Positions 21,890-35,394 of a DNA stretch of 64,000 nt are shown here, one piece after another. Each line of letters opens with the position of its first letter. The first letter of the stretch is position 1. Below the pieces are notes generated by a model, which was not told the origin of the DNA, did no database searches, and saw only the letters and a program-made list of their open reading frames with translations. Position numbers and translations under genes: made by a program. The DNA is from Strigamia acuminata (lineage: Eukaryota > Arthropoda > Chilopoda > Geophilomorpha > Linotaeniidae): assembly GCA_949358305.1 (NCBI GenBank), contig OX442316.1:4216001-4280000 (forward strand), in the 5' to 3' direction.

Positions 21890-22575
21890 TTATGCATGCG
21901 AAATAAGAGAAATTTGATCAGTTTAGAGGAAATAATTAGAAAATTCGACTAATTTAGACGAAATAACAAGAAAATCCGACTATTTAGCCGAAATAACAAG
22001 AAAATCAGACATTTTACATACGAAATAAGAACAAAATTTGACTATTTTACACGAAATAACAACACAATTGGACATTTTACAAACGATATAACAGCGAAAT
22101 TCAACCAATTTTAACGAAATTTCAACAAAATCAATCAATTTCAACGAAATTTCAACAATATTCAATCAATTTCAACGAAACTTCAACAAAATTCAAACAA
22201 TTTCAACGAAATTTCAACAAAATTCAATCGATTTCAACGAAAATTCAACAAAATTCGACATTTTACACGAAATAACAGCGAAATTCGACTAATTTAAACG
22301 AAATAACAACAAAATTTTCCATTTTACACACGAAATAACAACAAAATTTGCCATTTTAACACGAAATAACAACAAAATTTGCCATTTTACACACGAAATA
22401 ACAAGAAAATTTGCCATTTTATACACGAAATAACAACAAAATTTGCCATTTTACACACGAAATAACAACAAAATTTGCCATTTTACACACGAAATAACAA
22501 CAAAATTTGCCGTTTTACACACGAAATAACAACAAAATTTGCCGTTTTACACACGAAAAAACAACAAATTCGACA
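21890..22575. repeat. Minisatellite of about 32 bp
   Basis: Units of the form ACGAAATAACAACAAAATTTG + CCATTTTACAC, nearly uniform at 22290-22550 and degenerate to the left. The left flank is G/T-rich, the right flank A/C-rich. Confidence 0.88.
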
Positions 22576-23350
22576 TTTCTCACCAAATAACGCACGAAAA
22601 ATAACAGAAACACGAACTCCACACAATCCATCGTAACAAAAAACCTGAGCAGGAAAACTTGATTTTAACCACACAGAGAAGCAAACAAACACAGGTCTCG
22701 AGCTTATTGCTACCTTTTCTCCCATTTCTGGCACCACAATTTTTTCCCACTCGAAACCATCTCTTTTTTTCTCCTTCCCTATTCTTTTAAATTCGGTGTT
22801 TCCTTTCCTTGTGTTATTCCGCTCTCATACCTGTAATTAGTTGCTCGCATTCCGCGCTGATGGTTGACCTCAGCCCCCGCGTCTTAATTGCTCCCCGCCA
22901 GCCAACTTTTCTTCATTTCCAACCAATTGTTCTTCTAATTGGACGAACGCAAGGTCACTCTTAAGACGCGCTCACGGTGGGAGTAAAAACAAGGGCGGGG
23001 CACCCTTCAGCGACCCCCTAGGACACAGGTGTGGTCACCTCGAGACGTTTTTCCGCCAAAAACAAACCGAGATGAGTCAAAAAAAAAAATGAAAAATCAC
23101 CAACTCGAGTTACCTGAACGTAATAAAATATATTCATGACGTTGCGCATGCTCAGAGTTACGTGACAGCGCTCGCAGGCCCCCCCAGGGAGCGGTGGTGG
23201 AAGAAAGGGTCGGTCCCACCATTGTGTGCACGTCGACTGGTCATTAAAGAGGATTAAGTTCGTGGCTGAGCAACGCTTGCATCCTCACGGCCATTCGGCT
23301 TTCGCGGCGCCTCCTGCCGCGGCTTTGCTCTGAGCAGCTTCGGATCCATC
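22576..23350. other. Promoter-proximal stretch before exon (c), no gene
   Basis: A/C-rich (22580-22720), then CpG-richer from about 22850. An NRF1-like GCGCATGCTC lies at 23144-23153, about 200 bp before the candidate first exon. No coding frame of its own. Confidence 0.4.
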
Positions 23351-23409
23351 ATGTGGCACGTGTTGACCGCCCCGATTCGCTATCTTAAGAAACAGCGGTC
23401 ATCTCGAAG
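23351..23409 (+). CDS. Shroom: Candidate alternative first exon of Shroom (c)
   Basis: MWHVLTAPIRYLKKQRSSR plus two bases, ending CGAAG|GTAATA. Splicing to 39395 gives RSSRR-ASLDG in frame. Upstream in the same frame there is a stop before any other ATG. The exon sits in a GC-rich island, and the sequence changes to G/T-rich immediately after the donor. Confidence 0.42.
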
Positions 23410-25789
23410 GTAATAACAAATCAACGAGGGGATAATTTGTGACAGGGTTTCGTTCGATGCGACCTTGGTTTCGATTCGCCTTAAATGGTGCGTTATGTGT
23501 CGCGCGTTGCGAAATTGGCGCTGGGGGAAAATTGGAGAAATGGACTAATGGAGCAGTTATTTACATACAATGCGATTTTTTATTTTTATTTTTATTTTTT
23601 ATTTTTTTTTTTAGTGGAAATCAATAAAAATTATTTTATTGCGAAATTATTAAGTGTTATTTGTTTGCGAAGGGTTTGGCGCGTTTTATATATCGAGCGT
23701 CAAGTTGATTTGTGATCTGTTTCCGACGCCCCCCGCTATTGTTAGTCATTTTGGCCCGAGGCGCCCCCCCGTCTCGTAATCGAGTGACACGTTGGCCTCG
23801 ATATATTTCGTGGTTGTGTTTTTGTTGGGTTTTTTTGAGGGAAAAATGGCGATGAGAGACAAACAAAGCATTTTGAACTTGAGCTTGTTGTCTATTAAAA
23901 ATGTTTGCATGTAAATTGACCCTGAGAAAAGATGATGCTTTTGGTAGAAATGAACTTTGTGTTATGTGAGATTTGCACATGCGCAGCAGGACTGGTTTTT
24001 CTGCAAAATACGAAGCAGGAAGGATAAAAAAATGACGCCATTTTAATTTATAAATTGTGGGGATTTTTGACGTGATTTGGCGAAAAAAAGCGGAAATATT
24101 GTGACAAATATCAAGTGCGCGGGAGATTGTACATGGGAATGGGCACTTTGTTCTTGTTTCCCATGCTAAGCTATGGATATTAGGCTTATGGTGGATTTTT
24201 TTTTCGTTTGGTTTTTATTGGAACTATTAAACCTAATTAATATCAAAAACTGGGTTGGAGTTTTACACATAAAATTGATTTATTTTTAATTTTTTAATTT
24301 TTTTATTTTTTTTTTTTTGGAAGTGTAAAAAAAAAATAGATTATTTATAGTTTCCCTTTAAAAAAAATGGCGCCGGAACATCTCACGGGAATGGCTCATT
24401 AGGACGAAATTAAAGGAACATTAGTTTCGTGGGTTCGTAAAGTCATGTCAAGAGATGTCCCATAATTGGATGGAATTTCCAAATGGGTTTATCCTTGACA
24501 TTTATCAATTGATTAATAAAAAATAATAAAATAAAAAAATAATATTTTTTTAAAAATTAAAAAATCAAAAAAATTAAAATCTAAAGGGTTCGATCGAGTG
24601 CAGGTAGCAATAAATCGGTGCTAATGGATTTCCAGGTGATGAATGGGATGAAAATGATGAATGGCGGGGTGGAATTGCACTCTAAATCAATCGAGCTTCG
24701 AACTTACACCAACCCACTTATGAATATTCCAATAAACTTGAACATAGAAAAATATAAAAAAAAAATAAAAATAAAAAAAAATTATAAAAATGCATATTTT
24801 ATGCACAAAATTTACACCCGTGCAACGAATTTCAATCTTTTTCCACTTTTTCATCACCAGGGGTCTTTGCCCCCTCAAAATGCCTCCTTTTCCTAATGAA
24901 GTTGTCAATCACACGCAAGGCCATCACCCCGAATCGATAGTTTACTTAATCACCTATTTTCACGTTCTCTCACCTGGTGGCGTTAAAAAAAATTAAAAAT
25001 ATTTTTAAAAAAAATCACGAGTTTTACCTCTTTGAACCCTAAAAACATTTTTGGGAGGAGGCCAATGGCCTCCCACATAAACAAGACTCAACTGTTGTAA
25101 TTTCTGATGATGAGCACGCGCAAGGGCAAATGGAGTCGAGCGGGCCTTGAAAATGGACAATTTATGAGCCCAGAATGCATCGCGCGACACACCTCGAACT
25201 TTTGTGCAGGATCCGCGTGAGGTCCCTTAAAGTGGGGACGTAAAAGGAGTCGATGACGTAAATGGATCAGGTGCGGGTGAATGTCCATGGAAAGTTGAAT
25301 GCGGTGTCATCGGAGCGAAGTTTCGTGCGGTTTGGGAGGGAAAAAAAGGCTTAAAAATGGATGTTTGAAAGGGTTGAAAGTGGGATGCTACAAATCAAAG
25401 TGGAGCCGTGAGCAAAGGATTGTTGGGTCCTGCGGGGTGGAAAAATATAAATGGTAGAAACGCTCAGGTGTTTAGATTTATTAGCGAGTCAAAATTAATT
25501 AAAAAGTTATGTCGAAAAGTGGAACGCGTGCGCACCTGTTGCGGATTAGAAGGGGTAGTTGCCCCTCGTCAGTCGCTGTTTAAGGTGGTTGGATGGGGAT
25601 GCGGAGAAATTGAATGTCAGAATGACTGAATGGATGAATGGCGAGTTGTGGCTAAAGGCCGAGTTGGGAAGTTATTTTATTTCGTGCGTTGGATAGTGGA
25701 TAATTGGTAAATGCAGAGCAAGTGTTGAGGATAAATGGTTTGTTAAGCACTCGAGAGTTTTTGAGAATTGAAGGAATAATTACAACAAC
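23410..25789. other. Shroom: Shroom upstream intron, no exon found
   Basis: Long AT-rich intron with T and A homopolymers (for example around 24300 and 24760) and a repeated ATGGCGCC/ATGACGCC word. Donor-like sites here do not end any ATG-initiated frame in the needed phase. Confidence 0.45.
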
Positions 25790-26690
25790 CTAAAAAATTG
25801 GCAAGAAAAGGTAAAAAATTGGTAAGAAAGCTTAAATAATTGGCAAGAAAACCTAACAAATTGCTAACAATACCTAAAAATAATTGGCAATGCCAAGAAC
25901 CTAAAAAATTGCCAATGCCAAAAAAGGCTAAATAATTGCTGATGCCAGGAAAACCAAAAAATTGCCATAATACAAATAGTTGCCAACAATACTAAGAAAA
26001 TTGCCACGATAACTAAATAATTGCCAATGCCAAGAAAACCTAAATGATTGCCAAGAAAAGCTAAAAAAGTGCCAAAAAACCTACAAAAGTGCCAAAAAAA
26101 CCTAAAAAATTGCCAACAATACAAAAAATTGCCAAAAAACTTAAAAAGTTGCCAACAATACAAAAAGTTGCCAATAAGACCAAAAAAGTTGCCAAAAAGA
26201 CCAAAAAAGTTGCCAAAAATACCAAAAAAGTTGCAAAAAATACCAAAAAAGTTGCCAACAATGCATAAAAAATTGACAACATTGCATAAAAAATTGCCAA
26301 CAATACCAAAAAAGTTGCCAACAATACCAAAAAAATTGCCAACAATGCATAAAAAATTGCCAACAAAACAATGCATAAAAAATTGCCAACAAAACAATGC
26401 ATAAAAAATTGCCAACAAAACAATGCATAAAAATTGGCAACAGCACAATGCATAAAAAATTGCCAACAAAACAATGCATACAAAATTGCCAACAAAACAA
26501 TGCATAAAAAATTGCCAACAAAACAATGCATAAAAAATTGCCAATAATACCAAACAAATTTCTAACAATACAAAAAAAAATGCCAACAAAACTCAAACGA
26601 CTGCCAACAAAAATCAAATAATTGCCAAACACCAAAACAATTGTCATAATTGCCAAACACCAAAACAATCGCAGAACATTTGCCACAACA
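25790..26690. repeat. 20-22-bp minisatellite
   Basis: Units AAAAATTGCCAACAAAACAATGCAT and shorter AAAAAATTGCCAACAATACC, most regular at 26330-26540. On the - strand it gives a spurious repetitive frame of over 200 residues (ALFCWQFFMHC), which I reject as a gene. Confidence 0.88.
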
Positions 26691-27288
26691 ATAAAACCAA
26701 AAAACAACCCCACTATTTGTCTTCCCTCAGTTAATATTTGCCCATCAACGACGTCTGACCCCATACACTACAAAATTCTTCGAACAAACCAAACAAAAAA
26801 ATCAAACAAACAAAAAATAAATAAAAACAAAAATAAATTAACAATTCTCTTTCTCCCCTTTGTCTAACAGTGTCATTTACACCCCCAAGGGCACCCAGTG
26901 ACGCCACTTTAATGACCCAAACCCCAACACTCGCACAACACCCACCAATACCATCCAAACTCATTAAAACGAGACCCGAAAGGGCCTCGTCCGCGATCCC
27001 CATTTCTCCCTCTCTCCCCGCATTTACTCTCCCTATCATTGGTCGCCATTTTTAATCCATTAATTTTCCTCCATGTCTTCATTGGACAACCCAAACCCAA
27101 CCCCACTTTTTCTCCTCCAGGCCATGCGAGCAACGCCGACCGGTCTCGACTCCCAACCAGTTCCACTCGAGCCCCAAACTCGTGATTTTCTCCCTCTTAG
27201 ACTCTCAGTTCGACGTCCACCATGGATCCACCAACGTTTCGTGTCTCTACGCACAAACTAGGCCTATATTTATCCAATTAACGCAACA

Positions 27289-27389
27289 ATGTCGCGTCCG
27301 TGGAGCGGTGCATGGCGCGGCTCGCGTTCCTCGCTTTCCTCTTTTGTGTTCGTGCGTCCCAAAGGGAGTCTCAAGAAGGACCTTGTTCG
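27289..27389 (+). CDS. Shroom: Candidate alternative first exon of Shroom (d)
   Basis: The ATG at 27289 (CAACAATGT context) gives MSRPWSGAWRGSRSSLSSF ... KGSLKKDLV plus CG, ending at TTCG|GTAAGA. CG+G = Arg continues into ASLDG at 39395. A second ATG at 27312, in another frame, encodes a signal-peptide-like MARLAFLAFLFCVRAS ending in phase 0 at the same donor, so the exon could instead belong to a different secreted gene; I prefer the Shroom reading because the phase matches. Confidence 0.38.
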
Positions 27390-30300
27390 GTAAGACGCGT
27401 TTTATTTTTTTTATCGTTTTGTGCGCGCAATGCGTGCAAAATCGCTGCTAGGCTACACTTTCACTCGCTGTCGCCATGGCAACAGCGAAATGGGTCACCC
27501 ACATGCGAGAGGGGAAAAGGGGTCAGTTTTGAGTGGTTTTTTTGAGTTTAAAAGGGTTAAGATGTCCTATTTTTTCGCCCTTTTTCTCACGAGGGGGACC
27601 CCCCGCCCCCAAGTGTTGGTTTTTTGCACTACGATGAATTATTCATTTTGTTGGCTGGAAAGGAATCGCCTCGTTCGAGCATTCGTTGTCCCTCCCAAGA
27701 CACACCATTAATTTCCCCGCACTCACCTTTGACCTGGATGAGTTTAAGACCACAAAGGGTTCGATTGCGGCCATATTGTTTTTTTTTTTTTTGGATTTTT
27801 AAAATTTTTTTTTAAAGGAAAAAAATTTTTACACGTTTTTTTTTTTTTTTTTTTTTTGACTGGGAATTTCTTAGAAGGTTCTCCGGGCTTCTTTGACCTT
27901 GGTCACGGTCACAGACGCTACCTTCAAGATGGCGGCGATCAAAGGTGCTCGCGCCATTTTATTTTTTTATTATTTTTTTTGGGGGGGTTTTCTAAATGAA
28001 AAAAATTAAAAAAATTTAATCGTGGGAGTGAGAGATATATTTTTTTTTTATTTTTAACAAAAAATGTTTTGCGCATGCGTGGTTGAGGTAATTGCAAATG
28101 GTGATAGCACTTTTTCTTGTTGTTGTTGTTCGCCGGTCACCAGAATTGTGATAACTTTTTTTCAGCGTTGTCACGCTCACCTTGAAACCTAATTGAGGTG
28201 AGAAAGAGAGTCCGTGAAAAACGCGAGTCTTTTAACACATCTTCACCTTTAACCCATTGGGGTCTCTCACCCCTTTGGTTCTCTTGCAGGTGCAAATAAT
28301 AACTAAGGTCAGTCCCGGATGTGTAATCCTTGCTAACGATTTCGTCATCGCAACAGGTGAACTATAAAGTGTTAGACTCGATGATTAACGGATGGAAAAG
28401 TGCAATTTTTGCATGCGAAAAACGACGAGTTTGATTTAAGTGCTCGATCCGGAGCAAACCGACTTTGCGACGTGTTGTTTGCACATCGGGTGATGCAAAT
28501 GGCAGCGTGCAATGAGGAAATGGCGAAATTTTGGATTAAAAAATCGTTGAAATTAGGGGGAAATGTATTTTTAATTTTTTGACGGTAAAGTTTTGATCTG
28601 CCGGCCGTGGGAAGACGTGTTTATCCCGCTTGAAAATCTGAGTTTTCCCTTGGAATGAAAAATCCGGGAAAAATTTAATTTCAGACGTGAAATTCTGCAT
28701 TATTTATTAACATAAGGTTGGAAATAACCAAAAACAAATCTAATTTAATTTAAAAATAATTTTACAATTTTAAATTGGCAAAAAAAAAAAAAAAAAAAAA
28801 AAATTAAAGGTGTGTTCAAAAAGTCCAAAAAAAAATAACTCCTAATATTAAAATTTAATTTAATTTAATTACTAAGCACACCAATAATATTTATTCAAAA
28901 CATCAACAATAACAAAACCCCCCCCAAAAAAAATGGCGCAAAATCATTGATTCATTCCCCGGGTGACTTAAATCACTTCCCAGAAAAGACTCAATTATTA
29001 CGAATGCTTGGGGGTGAGTAAAAGAAAAAGGCGTGAGTATCGAATTTGGGGGGGCCAGTCCAAGGCCACGACCTTGAAAACGCGAAATACCCGAGCCGTG
29101 ACACGCGTTCACACCTGAAACCGCGTCTGGGGGTGGCAAAGTGTGAAATTAGCGAGGGCGGATGTCATTTTGGTTACTTGTTTTGCATGGTGCTCTCACC
29201 TGGATGCCCGGGGGGCCTTTGATGCTCACCTGCCATTTTTGACAAGGTAGTTATGGGTGTACGAGTTAGCAATTAGGCGTGGCGGACTTTGTCTCGACTC
29301 GGCCCGGGGCCCGGTTTGGGCCAAGAGTCTAAACGACTACTTTGCGCCCACCAAAAGAATGTTGTTTGTTTATACTAGTGTGATAAAGGAACGCATCTCC
29401 TCCTCCAATCATTGCTCCCCGACACTCCCCCACCTCCCCCCACACCTTTTACACTTTACATTCCAACTTTTACATTTTTTTACACATTTTTTTTGCACAC
29501 AATTTCTCCCTCACTCAATTTCCCTTCTTAACTGATGACATTCACTCATGCGGACAATTACACTTTTTGCCTCCCCTATCAAAGAATCCGCCATTTTTTT
29601 TTGTATTAAATCAAGAGAGAGAGCTGCTTCCGGTGGGAACTCAAATCAGGGGTCAAGGGATACAAAAGCTGGATAAAAATTGCAAATGTATTGTTTCGAG
29701 GTGTTTATTATTATTGTTTTTTGATTATTTTGTGGGTTGAGGCGAGTGGGTGGCCGTGTTTGCATTATGGAGTGTTTAACGGCCATTTTACGACGACCGG
29801 TCGCAATCACAAAAAGCCCGAGTGTGTGGCCTAGATAAGGAAAAATGGCGCGGCTTGTCACCTCACTCATTTCATGTCTTGATTGGAATGCGCAACCTCT
29901 GGCGACCCCATCAAGTAATTCGTCAAACGCCATATTGCCACCAGATGTACTCTTAAGTCGATAATCTCGTGGATCCCTGCGTCGCTTACATGGGTTCGGG
30001 GTTGGGGGTGAACTAAAGGAGATTATATTTGGCTGGTATTTTTGTCATGTGACCTCCATTGAGGAATGTGTGGGTGTTTTGGTTGGGATTTTTGATTGAA
30101 TTTTTGTTGCTAATAATTTGCTCGGTATCGGGCTTAAGCATCTCGTTCGTGAACTGTAATTTCGGAGGAGAGAAAAGGGTTGACCGCGGTCCCCATGGCA
30201 ACTGGCCATCACGGAATATTTCATTATTATTTTTTAATTTTTTTTTTTTTTTTTTTTTTTTTTATGAAAAATAAAACGAGGTTGACAACAGGATGAATTC

Positions 30301-30939
30301 TCACCTGAGATTCACCTGTGAGATTCTCACCCCTTCTGAAAGCTTATTAAAATTCTTGGGCTGGCGTCAGTGATGGCGCCAAGTCGATTCGACCCACGCG
30401 GTTGTGTTGTGTGCCACATGTTGTAATTGTGCGTTTCCTTGAAGAGAAATCTCGCTCTCTCGTTCTCTCGCTCAGCTGATGGGCAGCGGCGAGATTGGAA
30501 AGCGTGTTTTTTACTGATTAGTTCCGATTTGCAGTTTTTAGTATCAGTGTGTCATTCGTTTTGGGTTTGGGAGTGTTTTTGCGTGATGTGCAAGTCAGAA
30601 AGTGAGATGGCAGAAATGCAATGGGATTATACATTTTACGCAATTAAATAAGGGTTTAGCGCGTTGCGTAATTGGAAACTGCGGTTAGTCGGTGGTAATA
30701 AATTGTATTTGCGATGACAAATTACTTTCGATGTGTTCTATATTTTATGAATATGAGGTCTCATTTGTCGGCCTAGATCTGGATTGGAGGTGTAAACAAT
30801 GCATGGTATGCATTGGTGATTTAGATTAGGTACATGTTAATTTTGCATGGTGGTTTGGAGTTTTTTTGAAATTTTTAGGTGTGGAGTTTTGGAGGGTTTG
30901 GATGGGTTTTGTAGAGGTTTTAGGATGTTTGGCTGGATT
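27390..30939. other. Shroom: Shroom upstream intron, regulatory-looking islands
   Basis: No exon supported. Notable words are a YY1-like CAAGATGGCGGC (27926-27937), an NRF1-like GCGCATGCGT (28071-28080), poly-T tracts at 27840-27857 and about 30237-30263, and an A tract at about 28781-28803. Candidate donors at 28197, 28337 and 29011 fail because no ATG-initiated frame reaches them in phase 2. Confidence 0.4.
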
Positions 30940-31660
30940 TTTAGAAAGTTTAATGTATGAAAATATTAGAAAGTTTAATGTATGAAAATATTAGAAAGTT
31001 TAATATCTGAAAATTTTAGATACTTTAATATTTGAAAATTTTAGAAACTTGATCTGAATTTTTAGAAAATTTATCTGAATTTTTCAAAACTTTATCTGAA
31101 TTTTTCAAATCTTTATCTGAATTTTTAGAAACTTTATCTGAATTTTTAGAAACTAATCTAAATTTTTAGAAATGTAATATCAAAATTTTTAGAAATGTAC
31201 CTAAATTTTTAGAAATGTAATACCGTATATAAATTTTTATAAATTTAATATGTAAATTTTTAGAAATGTAATACCGTATATAAATTTTTATAAATTTAAT
31301 ATGTAAATTTTTAGAAATTTAGTATCTAAATAAATTTATATAAATTTAATATCTAAATTTTTAGAAATTTAGTATCTAAATAAATTTTTAGAAATGTAAT
31401 ATCTAAATTTTTAGAAATGTAATATCTAAATTTTTAGAAATGTAATATCTAAATTTTTAGAAATGTAATATCTAAATTTTTAGAAATGTAATATCTAAAT
31501 TTTTACAAACATTAATATCTAAATTTTTACAAACATTACATCTAAATTTTTACAAACATTACAAACTAAATTTTTACAAACATTACATCTAAATTTTTAC
31601 AAGCTTTGACATCTGAATTTTAAGAAACTCTCCTATTATATCTGAATTTTTAGAACCTTA
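30940..31660. repeat. 23-bp minisatellite
   Basis: Units TCTAAATTTTTAGAAATGTAATA, cleanest at 31380-31500, changing to ACAAACATTACATC variants on the right and GAAAGTTTAATGTATGAAAAT on the left. The left flank is strongly G/T-rich and the right flank A/C-rich. Confidence 0.88.
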
Positions 31661-31866
31661 TTATTACATACATATTCTCAGAACCGAGATAAAATTCAAT
31701 TCCAATTTCGCGCATTACATCTCCCAACTCCCAACCTTCCCATCCACCACGATCAAAACAAATTAACCATTGGACATTCCTCCATCCAAACCCCATATAA
31801 AACACCCGACCTTTAACATCCCTCCATCATTAACCATCATCCACCATCCTCTCCATCATAACACAA

Positions 31867-31873
31867 TATAAAA
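31867..31873 (+). promoter_or_regulatory. TATA box candidate
   Basis: TATAAAA within AATATAAAAGATC; another TATAAAA is at 31796-31802. A transcript starting about 30 bp downstream would meet the ATG at 32040. Confidence 0.35.
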
Positions 31874-32039
31874 GATCAAGAGGACACCACCACCACATCC
31901 AACAATCCCCACCAAAGAGTGCATTGCACCATCCAACACAAACTAATCCAATCCAATCCAAACCAAACCAACAAAACAAAACTCAAACCAAGTCAGTTGG
32001 AAATTGTGCTAAGTGCATCAAATCGTCCACTCGCTAAAA

Positions 32040-32552
32040 ATGTGGCGCGCCCTTTCTGCACCTGCCGTTCTAAAGGGACGACATTCCACCAGGGCGCCAC
32101 CTTGCTGCGACCAACACGTGCACAATTTTTTACTTATTTATTTATTTACCAAATCATTTATTTATTTTTGCCCAAATCTCCACCCCTTCGCGTCCAACAC
32201 ACGGGAGTGGAAGCGAAACAGCGAAAAGGAGATTCGAATTGGAGATAAAAGTTTGGCAGACACCGCCCGCGTGTGCGCCTCCTCACCCCGAATCCCTCAC
32301 CTTGGGAGCGCAATGAACTCTCGTATGGATAGCGATAGAGTTGCTCGTGGAACCCCTTCCTTCCTTCCTTCCCTCCAGAAAAACTGGTTTTCCAGTTTCG
32401 CTTTTGGAATTCTTTCCTCGTCCAGGAATTCGCATTCGCCGCTTGATTATTTTTCAACTCTTCTGCAAACCCTTTTTTGCACTCGCGCAATTTATTATTC
32501 ATTTATGGCTGCGAAAAAAGAGGAGAAATGTTTTCGTGGTTGCGTAAATTGA
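32040..32552 (+). other. Open frame of 170 codons beginning MWRALSAP, doubtful
   Basis: The frame starts at ATG 32040, about 170 bp after a TATA-like element. Its first residues, MWRALSAPAVLKGR, resemble the candidate exon at 23351 (MWHVLTAPIRYLKK). There is no GT donor at the equivalent position, and the remainder looks like random translation of GC-rich then AT-rich DNA. It may be a decayed duplicate of a first exon, or chance. Confidence 0.2.
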
Positions 32553-33169
32553 GTCGATTCTATCGAGTCGTTGAAATAAAAACTGCATTGACACCTTCAC
32601 ACAGTTTGGCTGAGGGCGAAGGAAGATGTGGCAAGGACGTTCAAGGATCCCCGAGCCAATGACACAGTGGGTTTTTGGAATGTAGTTTGGATGGTGACAT
32701 GTACATGTGATGTGATAAGTGCCATCTGATGTCTGTGGAAGGTTTAAACATTGTTATCTTTATGTTGATAAGGATTGTGTTTTGGTTACTTACTGCTGGC
32801 GATGGTTTTGAGTGGTTTTTTGGTGGTTGGGTATATAGGGTTTATTAAGGTTTGGTTGGGTTTGTTTGGTTTGTTGTTGTTTGGGGATTTGGGAAGAGTT
32901 GTGTGGTTGGTGTGGATTTGTTGTGGTTAAAGGGTTTTGTAAGTGGAAGTGGGAAATAGGCTTAGGTTTGTTCGTTCGTGGGGAAGTTTTGATGGAAGTT
33001 TTGATGGAATTTGGAGGAAATTTTGGTTAGATTATGATGCAGTTTTTAATTGAAGTTTGAAAAGAAATTTTGATGGGGTTTTAGTAGGAATTTGAAAAGG
33101 AATTGTGATGCAAGTTTTGTAGAAATTTGAAAAGAAATTGTGATGCAAGTTTTATAGAAATTTGGAAAG

Positions 33170-33620
33170 AAGTTTTGATGCATTTTAATGCACATTTTTT
33201 GTATTTAGTAAAATTTTTGATGTATATTTTTTATTTTTTGGTTCAGATTTTAATATAATTTTTTGTACAATTTTTGATGCATTTTAATGAAATTTTTAAT
33301 GCATTTTAATGAATCTTAATACAATTTTTGGTTCAGATTTTAATATAATTTTTTATACAATTTTTTATACATTTTTTGATGAATTTTAATGAAATTTTTA
33401 ATGCATTTCAATTCATTTTAATAATATTTTAAATGCATTTTAATAATATTTTAAATCTATTTTAATAATATTTTAAATCCATTTTAATAATATTTTAAAT
33501 CCATTTTAATAATATTTTAAATCCATTTTAATGATATTTTAAATCGTAAAGCATTTTAATGCATTTTTTAAATGCAATTTTAAAACGCAATTTTATGTAA
33601 GTTTTTAATGCATTTCAATA
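33170..33620. repeat. 24-bp minisatellite
   Basis: Units TTTTAATAATATTTTAAATCCA, regular at 33415-33545, with TTTTTGATGCATTTTAATG variants to the left. The G/T-rich stretch 32660-33170 lies to the left, and 33700-34080 is A/C-rich. Confidence 0.85.
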
Positions 33621-35394
33621 CTATTTTTAAACACCTTTTTATTTCTAGTTATTCCATTTTAAAATTAAAAATCTTTTTTCATAGTCATCTATTTTTATCA
33701 AAAAATGCCCTTTTATCCACTTTTTTAACGACTTTTCACACAAACACCATAATAACAGTCATATAATAGTTACACACTTTCAAAGAAAAACACGATTACA
33801 GCACAATACTTACATAACAACAATCAAATCAAATATTTCTAATAACAGAAAAATTCCTCACCAAAAAACAAAAAATATCAAATAACCAAACCATAAAAAC
33901 CCCAAAAAACCCAAAACCACACACAAAAACTACCCAAATTCAGCACCTTTCCTCCCAAACGTGCAAAAAACCATTAGCAAAACACCACCAATAAACCCTA
34001 TCTTTATCCATCTCCTTTTCCAAACTCGCCTGCAAATTTTCCCTATTTGCTAATTGACCCTACAAAACACCAAAAACATGTGCCCCCGAGCTATTTAGTC
34101 GGCAAAATGCTTTGATGTGCATGGACAGCGGCCTGTTCTGAGACAGTGACACAGTGGCATGGAGCTATTTCACGCATTAGTGTGCACAGCTCGAGGAATG
34201 CCAACTTTTCTCTCAAAACAAGGAGCACTTTGCGCCGTCTAGCCCCCCGCCCTTGCCTCGCATTCGCTCCGCAGATTAGACGTTTTCACGTGGGTGTCGA
34301 ACTGTCGATGAGTTGACATATTGTCCGACACTTTTCCGTTTTTATTTTGTTTTATCGCGGGGCGTTTTCGAAGGGGTGGGCGCGAAAACCATCGTGGGGT
34401 TTTGATTGACACGCATTGATTTGCTCAATAGGAGAGAAAAAAACGAGTTGGCAAAAAGAGAATTTTAAACCCTTTGATTACAAGCAGGGAGGTCATGGAA
34501 CCAGATGGAATCGAGTAAATTCACCTGTCGTTCAAAATTAAATATACAAATATATATATATGAAAAAAAAAATAAAAAATAAATTAGAGTTTTATCTCGA
34601 TTTTTTTATCTGGAGTATAAATAACGAAAAATAAATAAAAGAAAAGAATTATTTATAAAAATATTTTTTTTTTTTTTTGGGTTTTATCTGATTGCATTTT
34701 TCTTCCCCGTAATTTCACTCCGTGCGATAAAACACCTGAGTTTGTGATTATTGTTATTTCTGATAGCGAGTGATAAATATGGTTGTTGTCATGGAGATTT
34801 CGAAGGAGGTAAAAGTTTGTTGTTTTTTTCAGAGAGATAATTTTTTTTTTTTTTTTTTTTTTTTTTGGGTTTGGTGTTTAAAGGGTTGTAAATAATTTTT
34901 TTAATGTTTGCGGAAACAGTCCATGTTTAATTACTGATTGGCGAAACCACTCTTGCTTCACAATCGCGCGGTCATCGCCAGATTAGTTGTGTGGTTTCCT
35001 GTAGTTGACCCCTGGTCACTACCCCTCCCTTTGGTTCATCTGCCACCTGGTTCTTAACTTCGCAGGGCATCACTATAAGTTTGGTTTTTGTTTTTGAGTG
35101 GAATATTTTGGTTGCTACGTCGGCGCCACCTATCTTAATAAATTTGCTTTTATGCTAACTGGCTTTCCAAGATGGCTGTATGTTAATTTCCTTCTTTGAA
35201 GCGTTTACAAGAAGTGCCAGAAATAATTTGTTTACACTCGGAGCGTCAGTTAAAACAAACATGTTTTTGCGAAAAACAAACAAGTTTTCGCCGTTTTTAG
35301 TTTCAAAAGAGTGGAATTTACGTTATCAGCAAATGATTCACCGCAGATGGCTTTTTTATCCTGACAAATTATAGAGTTATGGGTTTTTTTACAC
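33621..35394. other. Shroom: Shroom upstream intron, no exon
   Basis: A/C-rich to about 34080, then a CpG-richer island (34080-34400) without an acceptable frame, then AT-rich with a T tract at 34840-34866. A donor-like GAG|GTAAAA at 34809 ends a short frame in the wrong phase. Confidence 0.4.

Noticed and set aside
25864-26764. Repetitive - strand frames of up to 241 codons (FCWQFFMHC units)
   Set aside because: Translation of a minisatellite; the repeat is non-coding in both flanks and the peptide has no signal or domain structure.
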